From Clonostachys chloroleuca (taxonomy: Eukaryota > Ascomycota > Sordariomycetes > Hypocreales > Bionectriaceae), in NCBI GenBank assembly GCA_037952775.1, contig JBANAY010000004.1:2170001-2234000 (forward strand): a stretch of DNA of 64,000 bases, read 5' to 3'. The notes under the pieces are model-generated. The model was not told the origin of the DNA and made no database searches. It saw only the letters and a program-made list of their open reading frames with translations. Positions within the stretch are counted from its first letter, which is position 1; each line of letters begins with the position of its first letter. This document shows, one piece after another, positions 1 to 12,082 of this stretch. Made by a program: the position numbers and the translations under genes.

Positions 1-330
1 TTCTGTTTCTTTTGGATGCCGGAGGGAAAGCTTCCCGGTGTGTGACAGGGCATCTTCAGTATCGGGATGATTCGCAACAAAGCGACGTATTTTCGGTTTC
101 AGAGGTGGGCATTTATGACATTAATTAATGATGAACCTCGATGGGTGAGGACTTGTTCGCTAACTTTTGGGGGAGGGTGGTTTATAAGGGGGAGTCTCTG
201 TTTTCCCCACGAGCCATATCCTTATATCCGAATTCCCGCGCATATGCATATAACTAGTAGGTCTAACTGGTCCTGAATGGCAGCATAGTAAGTCAGTATG
301 GCAAATATCGAGCTGCTAATAACTCTCCCC
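1..330. other. GC-balanced left edge, no gene seen
   Basis: This edge has normal base composition and carries no convincing coding region. A 69-codon open frame at 67-276 has no recognisable motif and is probably chance. The composition changes abruptly at about 330 into nearly pure A/T sequence. Confidence 0.5.
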
Positions 331-2205
331 TGGAATATTTTTTTTACTAATTAGAGCTATTAAGCTCTACTATCTATTTTCTATATATTATACTAATATA
401 TATTAATATTTATAAAATATATCTAACTACTAGATATATTTATGCTCTAGTTTATTTAATATTTTATTTTTATTTTATAATATTAAAGATTTAGATATAG
501 ATTACTAATTATATTTTTTAAAAAAAAATATATTAGATTATATGTTATCTAATCTTAGAATATACTTTTATTTATAGTAAAACTAATAAAAAAATTAATT
601 ACTAAAGTAAATCTATAATAGTTTATTTTATATATAACTTTATATAGTTTAGAGATAGTTTTTATTTATAATAATATATACTCTTTTTTCTAATTATTTA
701 AAAGTATTTAGATATAAACTAGCTTTAATTATCTATTCTAATTATAATATAATTTATATATATATATACTCTTTAGATAATAATAGAGATTTAACTTATT
801 TCCAAATATAAACTATTATCTTTTAATAATTTATAAAGCTTATTATTTTCTTATTAGAGATTTTCTTTTCTTTCTCTTTAGAATACTTTTTAATAAAGAT
901 ATAATCTTTATTCTTTAGCTTTTTTTTTTTTTTTTTTTTTTTTTACTAAAGTTAGAGTTATTAATTTTAGCTTATATTTTATTTTTAAATTAATTATTAT
1001 TTTATAATCTATATTAGTAGTATATAAATTACTTCTATTAAAATCTTAGTTTTTTTTTATTATAAGAACTAATTATAGTTTTAAAGTATTCTTTATATAA
1101 CTAGTAGAATATCTTTACTATATAATCTCTTAATAAATAATTCTAATAAAAATCTTTTTCTAAAAAGTTTAATAATATAAGCTTTTTTAATATTTTAATA
1201 AATTATAAATTAAATTACTTTTTTAATACTATTTTCTATTATTTAAAAGATAATCTAGCTAATAGCTTTTTTATAGTATTTAGCTTTTATTATTATTAAG
1301 CTAATACTTTTTCTTTAAATAGTTACTATATATTTATTCTTATATATTTAGCTCTGTTCTAATTATTTAATACTACTATATCTTATATCATATTTAATTA
1401 TAAGATAATATTAATAAATCTAATTTAATTTTTAATAGTTAAGATTTTATTACTTTTATATAGTTTTTTATTTATATCTAGCTAAAAGATATTAATATTA
1501 ATTAACTTCTATTTTAATATATATATATTTTATAAAACTCTAAGTATTCTCTATTATATTATAATTAATTATAATTATTCTTAGTTCTACTAAAGCTATT
1601 TTATCCCTAAGTAATTATATTTTTATATATTAAAATAGTTCTAATTAGAATTAGTTTATAATATAGATATAATACTCTTTAACTAGAGTAAGTTATTAGT
1701 TATCCTTAAAACCTCTAAAGTAATTATCTACTTTCTAACTATTCTAAATCTTTTTTATTTTAATCTCTTTATAATTAGCTCTATTCTTTTTAAATTTAGT
1801 TAAATTATTTAATAATATAAAAATTAGTTTTACTAATTAGATTAGTTTATATTTAGTAAGAGATATTATTAATATAGTTTAATTCTTATTTATTATAATT
1901 AACTAAGTAATTATTTTTTAAAATAAAATATTAATCTTTATTATTATATTTATAATAATTTTTAAAATTTTTTAAAATATTATATTATAAACAGAGACTA
2001 TATAAAACCCCTTATAAAAGAGCTGAAAATAGCTAATAAATAGAAGAGAATTTAAGCTTTTAGAATTATACTATTTTATATATAAATAAAGATATTATAA
2101 ATCTAGGTTTTAACTATAATCTATTAGAATTTAATTACTCTATAGCTAATAAGTACTAGTAGAAATTACCAACTAATAATACTATAATTATAAAATCTAG
2201 TAGGT

Positions 2206-2408
2206 TGTAACGGACCGGCCCTATGGCGGCTGCGGATAGGCGTCTGCTTTAGAGTTTATATTCTTAGGGAGGAAGAGAGTAGGTTCCTTCCTATAACTCT
2301 CTCTCTCCCCTTATATAGTACTGTAGTATACTAGTCAGGGGTCTTGCTTACTGCAGTTATCTCTTATCGGACCCAGCCTAGTCTCCTACTAGGCTTGAGT
2401 CCTTAATA
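2206..2408. mobile_element. Solo LTR (203 bp) with TAGGT target duplication
   Basis: A GC-richer islet begins TGTAACGG, a start common in fungal LTRs, and ends TTAATA, which fits a canonical ..CA end after one C-to-T change. The five bases before it (2201-2205) and after it (2409-2413) are both TAGGT, an exact 5-bp target-site duplication. No internal retrotransposon sequence is attached, so this is a solo LTR. It is much less mutated than the surrounding DNA, so it probably arrived after the surroundings had decayed. Confidence 0.75.
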
Positions 2409-4750
2409 TAGGTTTATAATTATAATATTAGTATTAGTTAAAGAGAGAGTTATAATTAAGCTGGAAAGTTAAAACTAATATTTATAAATAAATATTTATA
2501 TATTTAGTATTTAATTAAATTCCCCTATAATTAATTAATTAAATAAAACTATCTAGATTATTATATAAGCTAAACTAGCTATAGAATAATAAATTAAAGA
2601 TTATAATTTTAAAAATAATAAATAAGTTTAGAATAAAGTTTATTTTTTTTATTTTAAATAAATAGCTAGTTAGATTTAAATATTCTACTATAAAATATAT
2701 CTAGCTAACTAAGGGAAACTATATATACTCTTACTAAGTATAAATAATATATCTATAGTCCTAAGCTAGTTATAGCTAGTTTTAAATATAATATAAAACC
2801 TTTTTATTATTTTATTTATTAGTTTAAAATATTATTTTTAATTTTCTTTAAAACTATTTTTAAATTAATTATTTTTAAAGTAAATTTTAAATTTAGAAAA
2901 AATAGTTTTTATTTTTATTTTTCTCTATTAATAAAACTTTAGATATTATTAATATAAATTACTAGATAAAAATATCTTTTCTCTATATTATTTCTATTAA
3001 ATCTAAGCTTTTATTAAAACTAATTATAGGAATTTAAAGAAAGAAATACTTATTCTTATATTTAGCTATTATTTAATAATAATTTAAATTTATTTAGTTT
3101 TTCTCTTTCTAGTATATATATCTAATAATATCTAGTTATAGATATAACTAATAGAGATTACTTTTAAAATTATATAAAATATTCTAAATTTAATTAGATC
3201 TTAATTAGAGCTCTCTATCTTTATATAGTTAAAAAATTAATAAAGATATTTTTAGAGTTTTTAATTATATCTATATTTAATTATTCTTTTAAAATCTTAT
3301 TTTTAGCTAATTTTATTTCTAAGTTTTCTAAATATAGTAAAATTAATCTATTTATTAATATAATTTCTAATCTTTAAATCTTTAAAATAATATATTTTAT
3401 AGTATTTTAATTTATTTTAATTATTTATTAATTAATTAAATTCTAATAGATTAGAGTTTTAATATTTTTATCTTTTAATAATTATAAAAATAAAAAATTA
3501 AAATTAATTTACTTAATAAAAGTTTTAACTAATTAAACTATAGCTATTATTTATAATAATTTATCTTATAGTATAAAGTTTAAATTATTTTTAAAAAAGT
3601 TAATAATTTAGTATATATATTTAATATTAGATATATTAAAATTATTATTTCTTAAGCTAGTTCTAGTTAATATTTAGTTAAAATCTTTATTTTATTAATT
3701 TCTCTTAAACTATTAGATTAAATATTTAATATTTTATAATTTTTTTATTAGTTTTACTATAAATAAGAATATATTTTAAAATTAAATAATATATAATTTA
3801 ATATATATTTTTAAGAATATAATTAGTAGTTTATATCTGAACTTTTAATACTATAAGATAAAATTAAAATATTATACTTTTAGTCTGAATATAAATATTA
3901 ATCTTATAAAAACCCTAGTAATAGAAAGTATTTATATAGCTAAATATAAAAATAATCTAGTTATAATTATAATCTCTAAAAAGAAAAACTTATTATTTAA
4001 TAATAATAACTATTTTTTCTTTCTAATTTAAAGTTTATTATAATTAATTAATTACTAGATATTTTAAAAATAGTTATAATATTTAATATAAATATTTTAA
4101 TCTCTTAGAATCTAATTAATATTTCTAATAAAATCTTTAAATTAATAATAATAATTATCTAAAATAATCTAATATAGTTATTTACTAACTATATTTATAA
4201 TATATCTCTTTAATTAGTTAAAAGCTTATTTATAATAATAAAGTTACTTTTAATATTATAGATCTAATAGCTATATCTATTTAGTTTATTACTTTATTAT
4301 ATAGCTTACTATTTATAACTGCTATTATAATTATTTATAAAGAATTAAAATAAGTTTAAATAAATACTATATTTTAAGAATAACTACTCTTTTATATAAA
4401 CTTATTATAATCTAATATATAAGTTATAATTTTAATATACTATATATTATATTAAAATAATTAAAATAAAAATAGTTTTTAAAAATTAATTATTTAAACT
4501 TTATATTTTTTTTTTAATTATATTTAGATTAAAGTATTATTTATATTAAATTAGAATATATTAGAATTTATTTTAATTTAATTTAAAATTATATATATTT
4601 AGAAATAAGAAAAGTTAATTACTTAAGATTATTAGTTATTTTATCTTTATAAATATAGTATTTATTTATAGCTATAGAATATTTTTATTAAGAATAATAT
4701 AGATTTAATATTAATCTAATATCTATTTATATATAATTAGTTATACTATT

Positions 4751-5633
4751 GTTAAATTGAGAGACTATAGCCACTATAAGTTAGTGACCGTATCGCTATA
4801 AGTTAGCGGTTGCAACCACTAACTGTTAGCGATCGTAGCCACTGACTGTTAGCGATCGCAGCCACTAACTGTTAGCGATCGCTATCCCCTGTAACAGCTA
4901 GCCAATAGCGATTGAGACCGCTATCCGATAGCGACTACGATCACTAGCTAATAGCGGTTGCAGCTACTGTGGGTCAGTGGCTACAGGCCGCTATGACCGC
5001 TACGGCTTAGCGGGCTCCAGTTCCTCTTTAGGGCTAGGAGCGTCAGCAGCGTTATTTATAGGTTATTAGGCTATATTAGCCTAAATAAGGGTCTAGAAAA
5101 TTCAGGAAAAATCTGAGTAACTTCTAGTAGCCTAACCTATACCCAAGCTACCCTATAACTAATCTACCCTAGACTAGATCTTAGATCTTAGATATCTCCT
5201 TTAGCTTTAAAGATAAGATATCTAATATCTATACTTAACTAATTAGCTTAACTAGCTCTTTCAGATAAAAGTAGGTCTTAAAAAGATTATATATATCTAT
5301 CTTATAGTTTAGTAGTTATAAGTTGATTTTTTAGATTTCCTATAGTAATAAATTTTATAGAAAATCAAAAGTAGCCCGGGAAACTACTATAATAGGTTTT
5401 AGAGTAGTTTTTAGTTAGTAGATCTATAAGAGAAATTAGTATATTTTTCCAGTTCCTCTTACTAAAATAAGATTCTTTTATACTATAAAATATACTATAA
5501 ACTGACTTTCTAGTATAAAATTTAACTAAGTTATAGAGGAGTATTTACTATAAGTTAGAAGCTAAATTTTCTACTACTGCTAGTTATAATTGTCTTAAGG
5601 CCTAATATATCTTATAAGCTACTGTAATTTCAA
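4751..5633 (-). repeat. 883-bp repeat element, copy 1 (inverted relative to copies 2 and 3)
   Basis: This stretch is the reverse complement of 29095-29977 and 33306-34167. About 280 bp at its left end (4751-5050) stays GC-rich and consists of short repeated units such as AGCGATCGCT and AGCGGTTGCAACC, many of them self-complementary. The rest is AT-rich. The ends share only a short TTGAA inverted repeat. No coding capacity was seen, so a non-autonomous DNA element is likely. I found no target duplication for this copy. Confidence 0.7.
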
Positions 5634-6289
5634 TAAATATAACTAATAAAAGGGTTTTATACTTTATATAATTTAAAGAAGTAAATAAATTTTATATTTA
5701 TTAGCTTAAGGAGCTAGTAATTTTAGAATATTTATAATATAAAGTAAAAGTTCTAATTATAGATATAAATAAAATATTAAGCTTAATTAATTTAAACTTA
5801 TTTAAATTCTCTTTTAAACTTATACTTTTTAAGATCTCTAGATATATTAAGAGTAGCTAATAGCTAGCTCTAATAATATATCTAATCTTAAGATTTAGAT
5901 TTAAAAGATATTTATTTAATTTAAATATTAATCCTTAGCTTTAGCTATTTATATATATACCTAATTATTAAAATTATAGTATTTAAAAATCTAAGATTTA
6001 TAAATTCTAAACTATATATAAAGATATACTTATAAGTTTAATAAATATAATTATTTTTAAAAGTTTAAAGTTAGATTTATTATTTAAGAAGATTAATAAT
6101 AAAAAGCTATTACTAAAGAAATCTATATTATAATATTAATAATAAGTTATTTAGAATACTTCTAGTAATAGCTATAAGATTTAATCTTAAAATACTATAA
6201 TATAATATAATAAATATATTTATAAATACTAATCTACTAGATAATATATTTATATAAATACTATTTAATTATAGAAAGTATAATAAGAA

Positions 6290-7565
6290 ATTAAATATTA
6301 TATTACTTAAGAAAGTACTTTATAACTTATAAATTATATCTCTTTTATAGTAAATAGAGCTTAATTTAATATTATAAAGTCTAAACTTTATACTAATTCT
6401 CTATAAACTATATTATTATACTAAGTTAAGAATTCTATTATTCTTCTATATAGATAATATTATTATTATATATAAGAAGAATAATAAAACTACTATAAAA
6501 GCTATAATTAAAGCTCTAAAGATAAAATATAATCTAATTAGTAGAAATAAGCTTTAATAGTTTCTTAGAATAGAGATTATCTAAGAATATAATATATTAT
6601 ATCTATAGATAGTATAAACTATATATCTAGAAAAAAAATATAGATTATATATTTTAGATAATAAGTATATAACTTCTATAGATAAAATTAAGTTCCTTCT
6701 AAATAATAAAATAATAATATAAAAAATAGTTATGTTGGAAGGACTTCCTTAGCATATGCTGTTGGATAGGTTCTGTTGTATTCTGTGTATGTTCTTCTCT
6801 AGCTAGCTGACCTACGGGCCCGTGGCCCGGGGTTAAATAGAGGCTGGAGCGGTCACGTGGTTAGGCCACGTGATCGCAAGAGCCTCTGACTAACTAGCTA
6901 TCCCGACAAGTTAACTAATATAAATAAATAGTTAGATTAATTCTATATACTATAGTAATTTTAAAACTAGATATAGTTTTTATAGTTTTTTAGCTAGCTA
7001 GATTTATAATTAACTCTAGCTAATAATATTATTAAATAGTAAATTAAGTTTTAAATTATTTAAATACTATTTATTATTTTACTTTATAATTTAAAAAATA
7101 AAATAAGTATAAAATCTATAGTAATATTTTATTTATTAATAATATATTTAATTATAAGAGTTTATAAGCTTATATAATAAAGTTATTTAATAGCTTAATT
7201 AGTTAGTAAACTAATAAGTAAAATATAGTTATAATATTAATAATAGAAGCTAAACTATTATTATTAGTATAAGTAGCTAAAGAAGAGTTATTTTAGTAGA
7301 GATTAATCTTAGAATTAGGAATTAAACTTAATAAATCTAATTTATATTTTATATATAATAACTAATAGATAATTAGTATTTTTTAATAACTATTTATAAA
7401 AATAAAGTTAAAATATATAGATATTTATAATTACTAATTAAGAGAGTATATTTAGAATAAAATAATCTATATTTTCTATAAATAAAGTATAAAATTAATT
7501 ATTAATAATCTAATTAAATTTTTCTAAAAAATCTAGTTCTAAGAAAACTATAAATAACTTAAGCT
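6290..7565 (+). pseudogene. Degenerate Ty1/Copia pol (reverse transcriptase and RNase H)
   Basis: Translation on the plus strand, ignoring RIP-type stops, gives recognisable Copia reverse transcriptase signatures around 6440-6600: a YVDDI-like core followed by a Y-N-L...FLGIEI-like segment. Beyond the inserted solo LTR, around 7400-7540, a KYIDIYYY...REYI...LTKFF-like segment matches the C-terminal end of Copia RNase H. The frame carries many stops, mostly TAA/TAG as expected from C-to-T change, and is split by the solo LTR at 6733-6908. It is a dead element. Confidence 0.6.
6733..6908. mobile_element. Intact solo LTR (176 bp) with AGTTA target duplication
   Basis: A GC-rich islet inside the degenerate Copia pol begins TGTTGGAAGG and ends TCCCGACA, so it has the TG...CA termini of an LTR. 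It is flanked by an exact 5-bp duplication, AGTTA, at 6728-6732 and 6909-6913. Its CpG sites are intact although the surrounding DNA is heavily mutated. It contains a palindrome around CACGTGGTTAGGCCACGTG. It is best read as a young insertion followed by LTR-LTR recombination that removed the internal part. Confidence 0.85.
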
Positions 7566-8501
7566 AGTTAAAAAAAAAAAAGTAAGAAAAGAAGAAGAAA
7601 TAAACTTAAAGAGAATCTAATAGAAGATATTATTATAAAATTATAATAATAAAAAGTATTTATATAAATAAATATTAGAAGTAATAAAATAAATATTAAT
7701 TCTAGCTATAAGAGCTATAGTAAAAAGAAGAGATTTTAATTTTAGAGCTAGAAGACTTAATATAAACTAATAAAAGAAAATTTCTTTCTAAAGACTAGAA
7801 AGCTTATTAAAATAACTAAACTATATTTATTTAAAGGAGATAAGAGTTTCTAGAGAAAGAGAATATACTAGTATAGTATCTATATAAAACTATTTTAATT
7901 ATAATATAGTATTTTTCTTCTTTTTTATAGTATTTAAACTATAGTTATTTTTAATATTAATAAATAAGCTTTAAAATTAAGAAATAAAGATACTTATAGA
8001 ATTATTAACTAGAAGAGCTAGCTATTTATTCTCTTAGATATAGTTTAAAAAGAAAAATACTATTAGAATAGTATTTTTAAAGCTCTTAATATTAATATTA
8101 GCTATAAAATAAATATTAAATAAATAAAAGAAAACTTATATTAGTTTATAGAAGCTATTTAATCTATACTACTTATAATAATTAGAAAAAGAGCTTCTAT
8201 TCTTATTAAAATAGTTCTAATATTATCTATAAAAGAGATCTATAAGAACTAAGTTTAAATATCCCTTATAGAGAACTATTTATAGTCCCAGGATATTATA
8301 AAACTATTAAATAAAGTTTAAAATAATAGATAAAAAAGTAAACTTACTTCTAGAGAATAAAATAAATAGTTTTATACTCTTTCTTCTTTTAGAGATAGTA
8401 TATATAAGTTTCCTTATATTTCTTCTTAATTTTCTCCTATTATTACTTTTTAGTAATAATAATAATAATAGAGATATAAGTACTAGTATTATAAATACTA
8501 A

Positions 8502-8605
8502 TTAGTATATAAAAACTATAATTCTAAACTTAAAATATTTATAAGGAGAAAATTTAGTATATAAAAACTATAATTCTAAACTTAAAATATTTATAAGGAG
8601 AAAAT
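8502..8605. repeat. Tandem duplication, 2 x 52 bp
   Basis: Two adjacent, essentially identical 52-bp units (8502-8553 and 8554-8605) lie in the AT-rich block. Their near-identity in otherwise decayed DNA points to a recent local duplication. Confidence 0.8.
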
Positions 8606-8740
8606 AGTAAAAAGTATAATAAAATTAATCTATTAAATTATTAATATATATTTAAAATAACTAAGAAAAATAAATAAATAAAGTTAGAAATATACTTATT
8701 ATTTATAAAAAAAAAAAAGAGTTTAAAAAATTAATTCCTA

Positions 8741-9542
8741 TAATAATATTAATAAAATTACTAACTAATAGAAGTTATAATATAAAAATTATACTAAAAA
8801 AGAATACTTATAAATATATAATTAATTAAAAAAAAAGAAGAAAAAAAGAAGTTTTCTATAAGATTATTATAAAAGTATTTATTTAAAAACTATTTTATAC
8901 TTTTTTCTTTATATTTTATATTAAGAGTTATATTTAATAGAAGTTTTATTTTATAGTTTATTTTTATAATTATAAATCTATTTAAACTATATAATAATAA
9001 GAAGTTTAATTAAATATATTATTTAATAGAGAAAATAAATATATTTATTATAAATATATTTTAAAAAGCTTAAATAATAAAATAAAATAAAATTTAATAC
9101 TATAATATAAACTAACTATTTAGCTTATTTAAATAATTTAATAATAATAATAATAAATTATAAATATTATTTTATTAAAACTAATCTTATTTATATAAAC
9201 TTAATTTTAATTATTCTAATTTTTAATTTCTTTTTAATAATTTAATACTATTATATAGATAAACTATTAATAGATATTTAATTTAATACTATAGTATAGA
9301 TAATAGCTTTTACTCTAAGAGAGTATATTAGAACTAAGGCTTTATATAATCTAATATAATTAGTTATAATTAAGAATAGTTTACTCTAAATATATTTTAT
9401 TTTCTAGATTAAAAAAGTATTAAGCTTAAAGGAGAGATATATATTAAATTATATAATTATTCCTACTGAAAGTACTAGAACAGGATAATTTAGATAAATA
9501 TAATAATATAATTTTCGCCTATCCAATGTGTGAAATCCAACA
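8741..9542 (+). repeat. Degenerate LTR-element segment, copy 1
   Basis: This segment aligns in the same orientation, base by base apart from A/G and C/T changes and small indels, with 29978-30672 continued at 39012-39133 after the Gypsy insertion there. Its last bases (about 9515-9542) are unmutated and end TGAAATCCAACA, consistent with the terminus of an LTR. The element family is not certain; the CCAACA end fits Copia. Confidence 0.65.
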
Positions 9543-10065
9543 AGTTTCCAGGCACCTGAGAAATATTCTAGGCTTGGGGGATCACGAGGCCGTTGCAACC
9601 GGAACTGTACCACTTTCAGCCAAGGCCAGATGACGTTAATCGGTTTTAGTGTTAGGCCAAATTACCCTCATCAGAAACGAGTTGACCCTGCGTGACTTGC
9701 ATCCGCAATGGCTCCGAATGGAGCTCACTGAGGTCTGAATGGCCTTTTTGATGGCAATGGGAATGATGAAGGACGGGTAAGGAAACAAGACCATCAATAT
9801 AAAAGTATGTCAATTCCAAACGCAGTCTCATGTCACAGTCTTCTACGTGATATTGCCTGCTGGATTGAACCTGGTAGATGTAGCGGCAGCTTTCTGTAGT
9901 ATGCTAGCAACGGTCGTACGCACCAGTAGGCCAAGGGCACCTGAGACGTCTTAAAATTCGCCTTGGGAGTTGGGAACGAAAAGCAGCCATACAAGTACAG
10001 TACGTAAAACTACCTATTGGGAAACATTATTTCAAGAACACGAAATTAATTGTGTCCAACGTCAC
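9543..10065. other. Intergenic, no gene seen
   Basis: Unique, GC-balanced DNA between the edge of AT block 1 and the 3' end of the serine hydrolase gene. The open frames here are short and mainly overlap the neighbouring gene on the other strand. I see no supported feature. Confidence 0.5.
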
Positions 10066-11265
10066 TTAGTCATCGAGAGCAGAGGTGCTGGCCAACTTGG
10101 ATGCAACCTCCAACAAATTAGACTTGACCACAATGTGGCTCCCACTCGACGGCACGTTGCCTGCATGCATCCTGCCCACGTTGGAAAGCACCACGACGGC
10201 GCAGTCGCCGCTCTCCTTCCACCACAGTGCTGCCGTGAAGCCCAGCACACCTCCAAAGTGGCCGAGCCACGCGTCGGCATCGGGCCGCTTTATGCGAAAA
10301 AGACCATGGCCCATCTCCTCGCCATTGGCCACTGACCGCCACTCTGTCATGACGGCGAGGGACTCGGAGCTGAGGAGCTTTCCGTCCCGCAGCGCAACAG
10401 CAAACGTGGCGAGATCTGTTGCCGAGGAGAGGATCCCGCCTGCAGTCCATTCGGTGGACAGGTTCGACGAAGTGCAGTCGATGAGGCGCTCGCTCATGGT
10501 GGGGAATAGGGGACTTGTACCCGCCGCGTCACGAAAGGTGTCCGTGGCCCAGTGGTAGCGACTCGGGAGGAGGCCCTCGCTGGGGGGACTTTCGAAGCCC
10601 TCGAGGTAGGTTTGCCTCATACCCAGCGGGTTGAGGACTCGGTGGCGGATCTCGGACTCTGCGGAGCTCCCCGTGACCTTTTCGATAATGAGCCCGAGCA
10701 AGGTGTAGTTGGTGTTTGAGTAGTACCACCTGCCGGGCTCTGGGGCCGTCTTCTTGGGCCGCCGGATGTAGTCAAGCGTTTCCGTCTTGGCCCATATGTA
10801 AGAGGGTTCTATCTCGCTGCCACGGCCATTGCGGATCCACGAAGGGTCGTCCTCCCAACTGTCGATGCCGGCTTCGTGGCTTAGAAGCCGTGCCACAGTT
10901 GCATCCCCGGCGTCCACGATGCCGCGGTACACACCGGGCTCGAGCAGGCCGTTGACCGTGTCCAAGAGCCCGAGCTTGCCTTCTTCGACGAGCTGCAGGA
11001 CGACCACGGCTACAAAGATCTTTGTGATGCTGCCAATGCCAAACAAGTGCGTCGTGTCGACGGGCTCCAGGCTGCGCAGGTTAGAAACGCCGCTCGAAAA
11101 TGTCCACGTCTTGCGAACGGAGGACACAGCGACAGAGAGCCCGGGAACACCCGCCCGGACGCTTTCCCGGAGGATGGCATTGATCTGGGCGACGTGGTCC
11201 GTGGTGTCGCCGTCGCGCGCCATATGTGACGTTCCCGGCGCAGTACAGTGTGACTTAAGCAACAA
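10066..11265 (-). CDS. Class C beta-lactamase-like serine hydrolase (peptidase family S12 fold)
   Basis: A single open frame of 399 codons without introns encodes a beta-lactamase/transpeptidase-fold protein. The three motifs of the family are present: the SxxK nucleophile motif SITK at residues 79-82, the YxN motif YSN at 182-184, and HFG at 336-338 in the place of the KTG triad. This combination is typical of the fungal and bacterial esterase, D-aminopeptidase and penicillin-binding-like subgroup rather than of true beta-lactamases. No signal peptide is evident. Translation may start at Met1 or at Met15 (MARDGD). The gene lies next to peptidases, a peptide transporter and a D-amino-acid enzyme, which suggests a role as peptidase or amidase, possibly on D-residues. 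An esterase role is equally possible. Its upstream region lacks the 26-bp element of the other promoters. Confidence 0.85.
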   Translation of the reverse strand: MLLKSHCTAPGTSHMARDGDTTDHVAQINAILRESVRAGVPGLSVAVSSVRKTWTFSSGVSNLRSLEPVDTTHLFGIGSITKIFVAVVVLQLVEEGKLGLLDTVNGLLEPGVYRGIVDAGDATVARLLSHEAGIDSWEDDPSWIRNGRGSEIEPSYIWAKTETLDYIRRPKKTAPEPGRWYYSNTNYTLLGLIIEKVTGSSAESEIRHRVLNPLGMRQTYLEGFESPPSEGLLPSRYHWATDTFRDAAGTSPLFPTMSERLIDCTSSNLSTEWTAGGILSSATDLATFAVALRDGKLLSSESLAVMTEWRSVANGEEMGHGLFRIKRPDADAWLGHFGGVLGFTAALWWKESGDCAVVVLSNVGRMHAGNVPSSGSHIVVKSNLLEVASKLASTSALDD

Positions 11266-12082
11266 TGCCGAGCAGAGATGGTCGAGAGCGACAGCCGTGA
11301 GTTACTGGAGGTGAATGAAAATAAAAGTAGATGGGCTGGAGCAAGAGCTCATTCTTCTGTTGATGACGAAAACGTCGGCACGATTCAGTGATTACGAGCC
11401 TGCTTCATCAAAAGAAACGAAGCTAAGAGCTAATCTAAGTTGATTTGTTGAAGGCCTCAGTTTCTTCTTGTCAGCACTAGACATAGCATTGTCACACCTG
11501 AAAAAAATGCCCACTAGGGAGGCTTGGACAGTCTAGGAATTAAAAAGAAATAGTAACTCAAGCAGTGGCCAACGCTTCAAATCCCCTTGTCCCAGGAGAC
11601 CCTTGTCCCGGGGGGTCAACGAGTGGTAAAAATTAGGAAGCCGATCAGGGGCTGAGAAAAGGTGGGCGTATCCGGCATCTATCGAAACTGCCGCCCGAAC
11701 CCCCCAACGCCATACGTAAGTAGAATAGCGAGCACCAGACATATAGACTAATGATACAAGGATAAAGCAAAAAAAACCCCCACGAAGTCCCCTCGGTTTA
11801 TGAAAATTTGCCGATTCTAGGCAACGTAACGGATTATCTTCAAGCATTGAGAGCTTAATTAGGTTATTCTTACTTGGGCCCATATCCGAAAGTCCATTAC
11901 AAAAAGTTAGCTATAGTGTGGTGCCACAATTCTGCGAACAACCTATCCCAACGCGACCGCGTCATCGCACGCATCAATATACCTTTCTCCTTTAACCTCT
12001 TATAGTAAGCTACTACAATACCTGGCCATCCGTGTCCACAATAGAGTTGGCTGGGGCCTTCCGAATCAGGTGAAACTCTTTA
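11266..12082. other. Intergenic region upstream of the serine hydrolase
   Basis: Contains the presumed promoter of the serine hydrolase gene on its left, and on its right the host sequence into which the pogo transposon inserted (target TA at 12081-12082). A 116-codon open frame at 11533-11883 on the minus strand shows no family motif and is not called as a gene. Confidence 0.5.

Larger units (their letters stand above)
331..9542. repeat. AT-rich RIP-like transposon graveyard (block 1)
   Basis: The sequence is dominated by A, T and TpA steps, with almost no CpG and no long open frame in any register. This pattern is what RIP-type C-to-T mutation of repeated DNA leaves. Recognisable pieces are a Copia pol remnant, an 883-bp repeat also found twice in block 2, two preserved solo LTRs, and a segment (8741-9542) repeated in block 2. 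The right edge is sharp: AT-rich DNA stops near 9515, and about 28 unmutated bases ending in CCAACA, which look like the end of a Copia-type LTR, lead into unique DNA. A long poly-T tract lies near 920-945. Confidence 0.85.

Noticed and set aside
4751..5050. Regular short repeats with spacing that could suggest a CRISPR-like array
   Set aside because: Units are variable, self-complementary and without unique spacers, and the same array occurs in three dispersed element copies; the host is a fungus.
4743..5641. Target-site duplication around copy 1 of the 883-bp element
   Set aside because: The flanks (ATACTATT and TAAATATA) do not match; AT-rich sequence makes short matches meaningless.
9970..11314. 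Several plus-strand and other-frame ORFs over the serine hydrolase gene
   Set aside because: They lie antisense or out of frame to a gene with complete catalytic motifs and have no family features.
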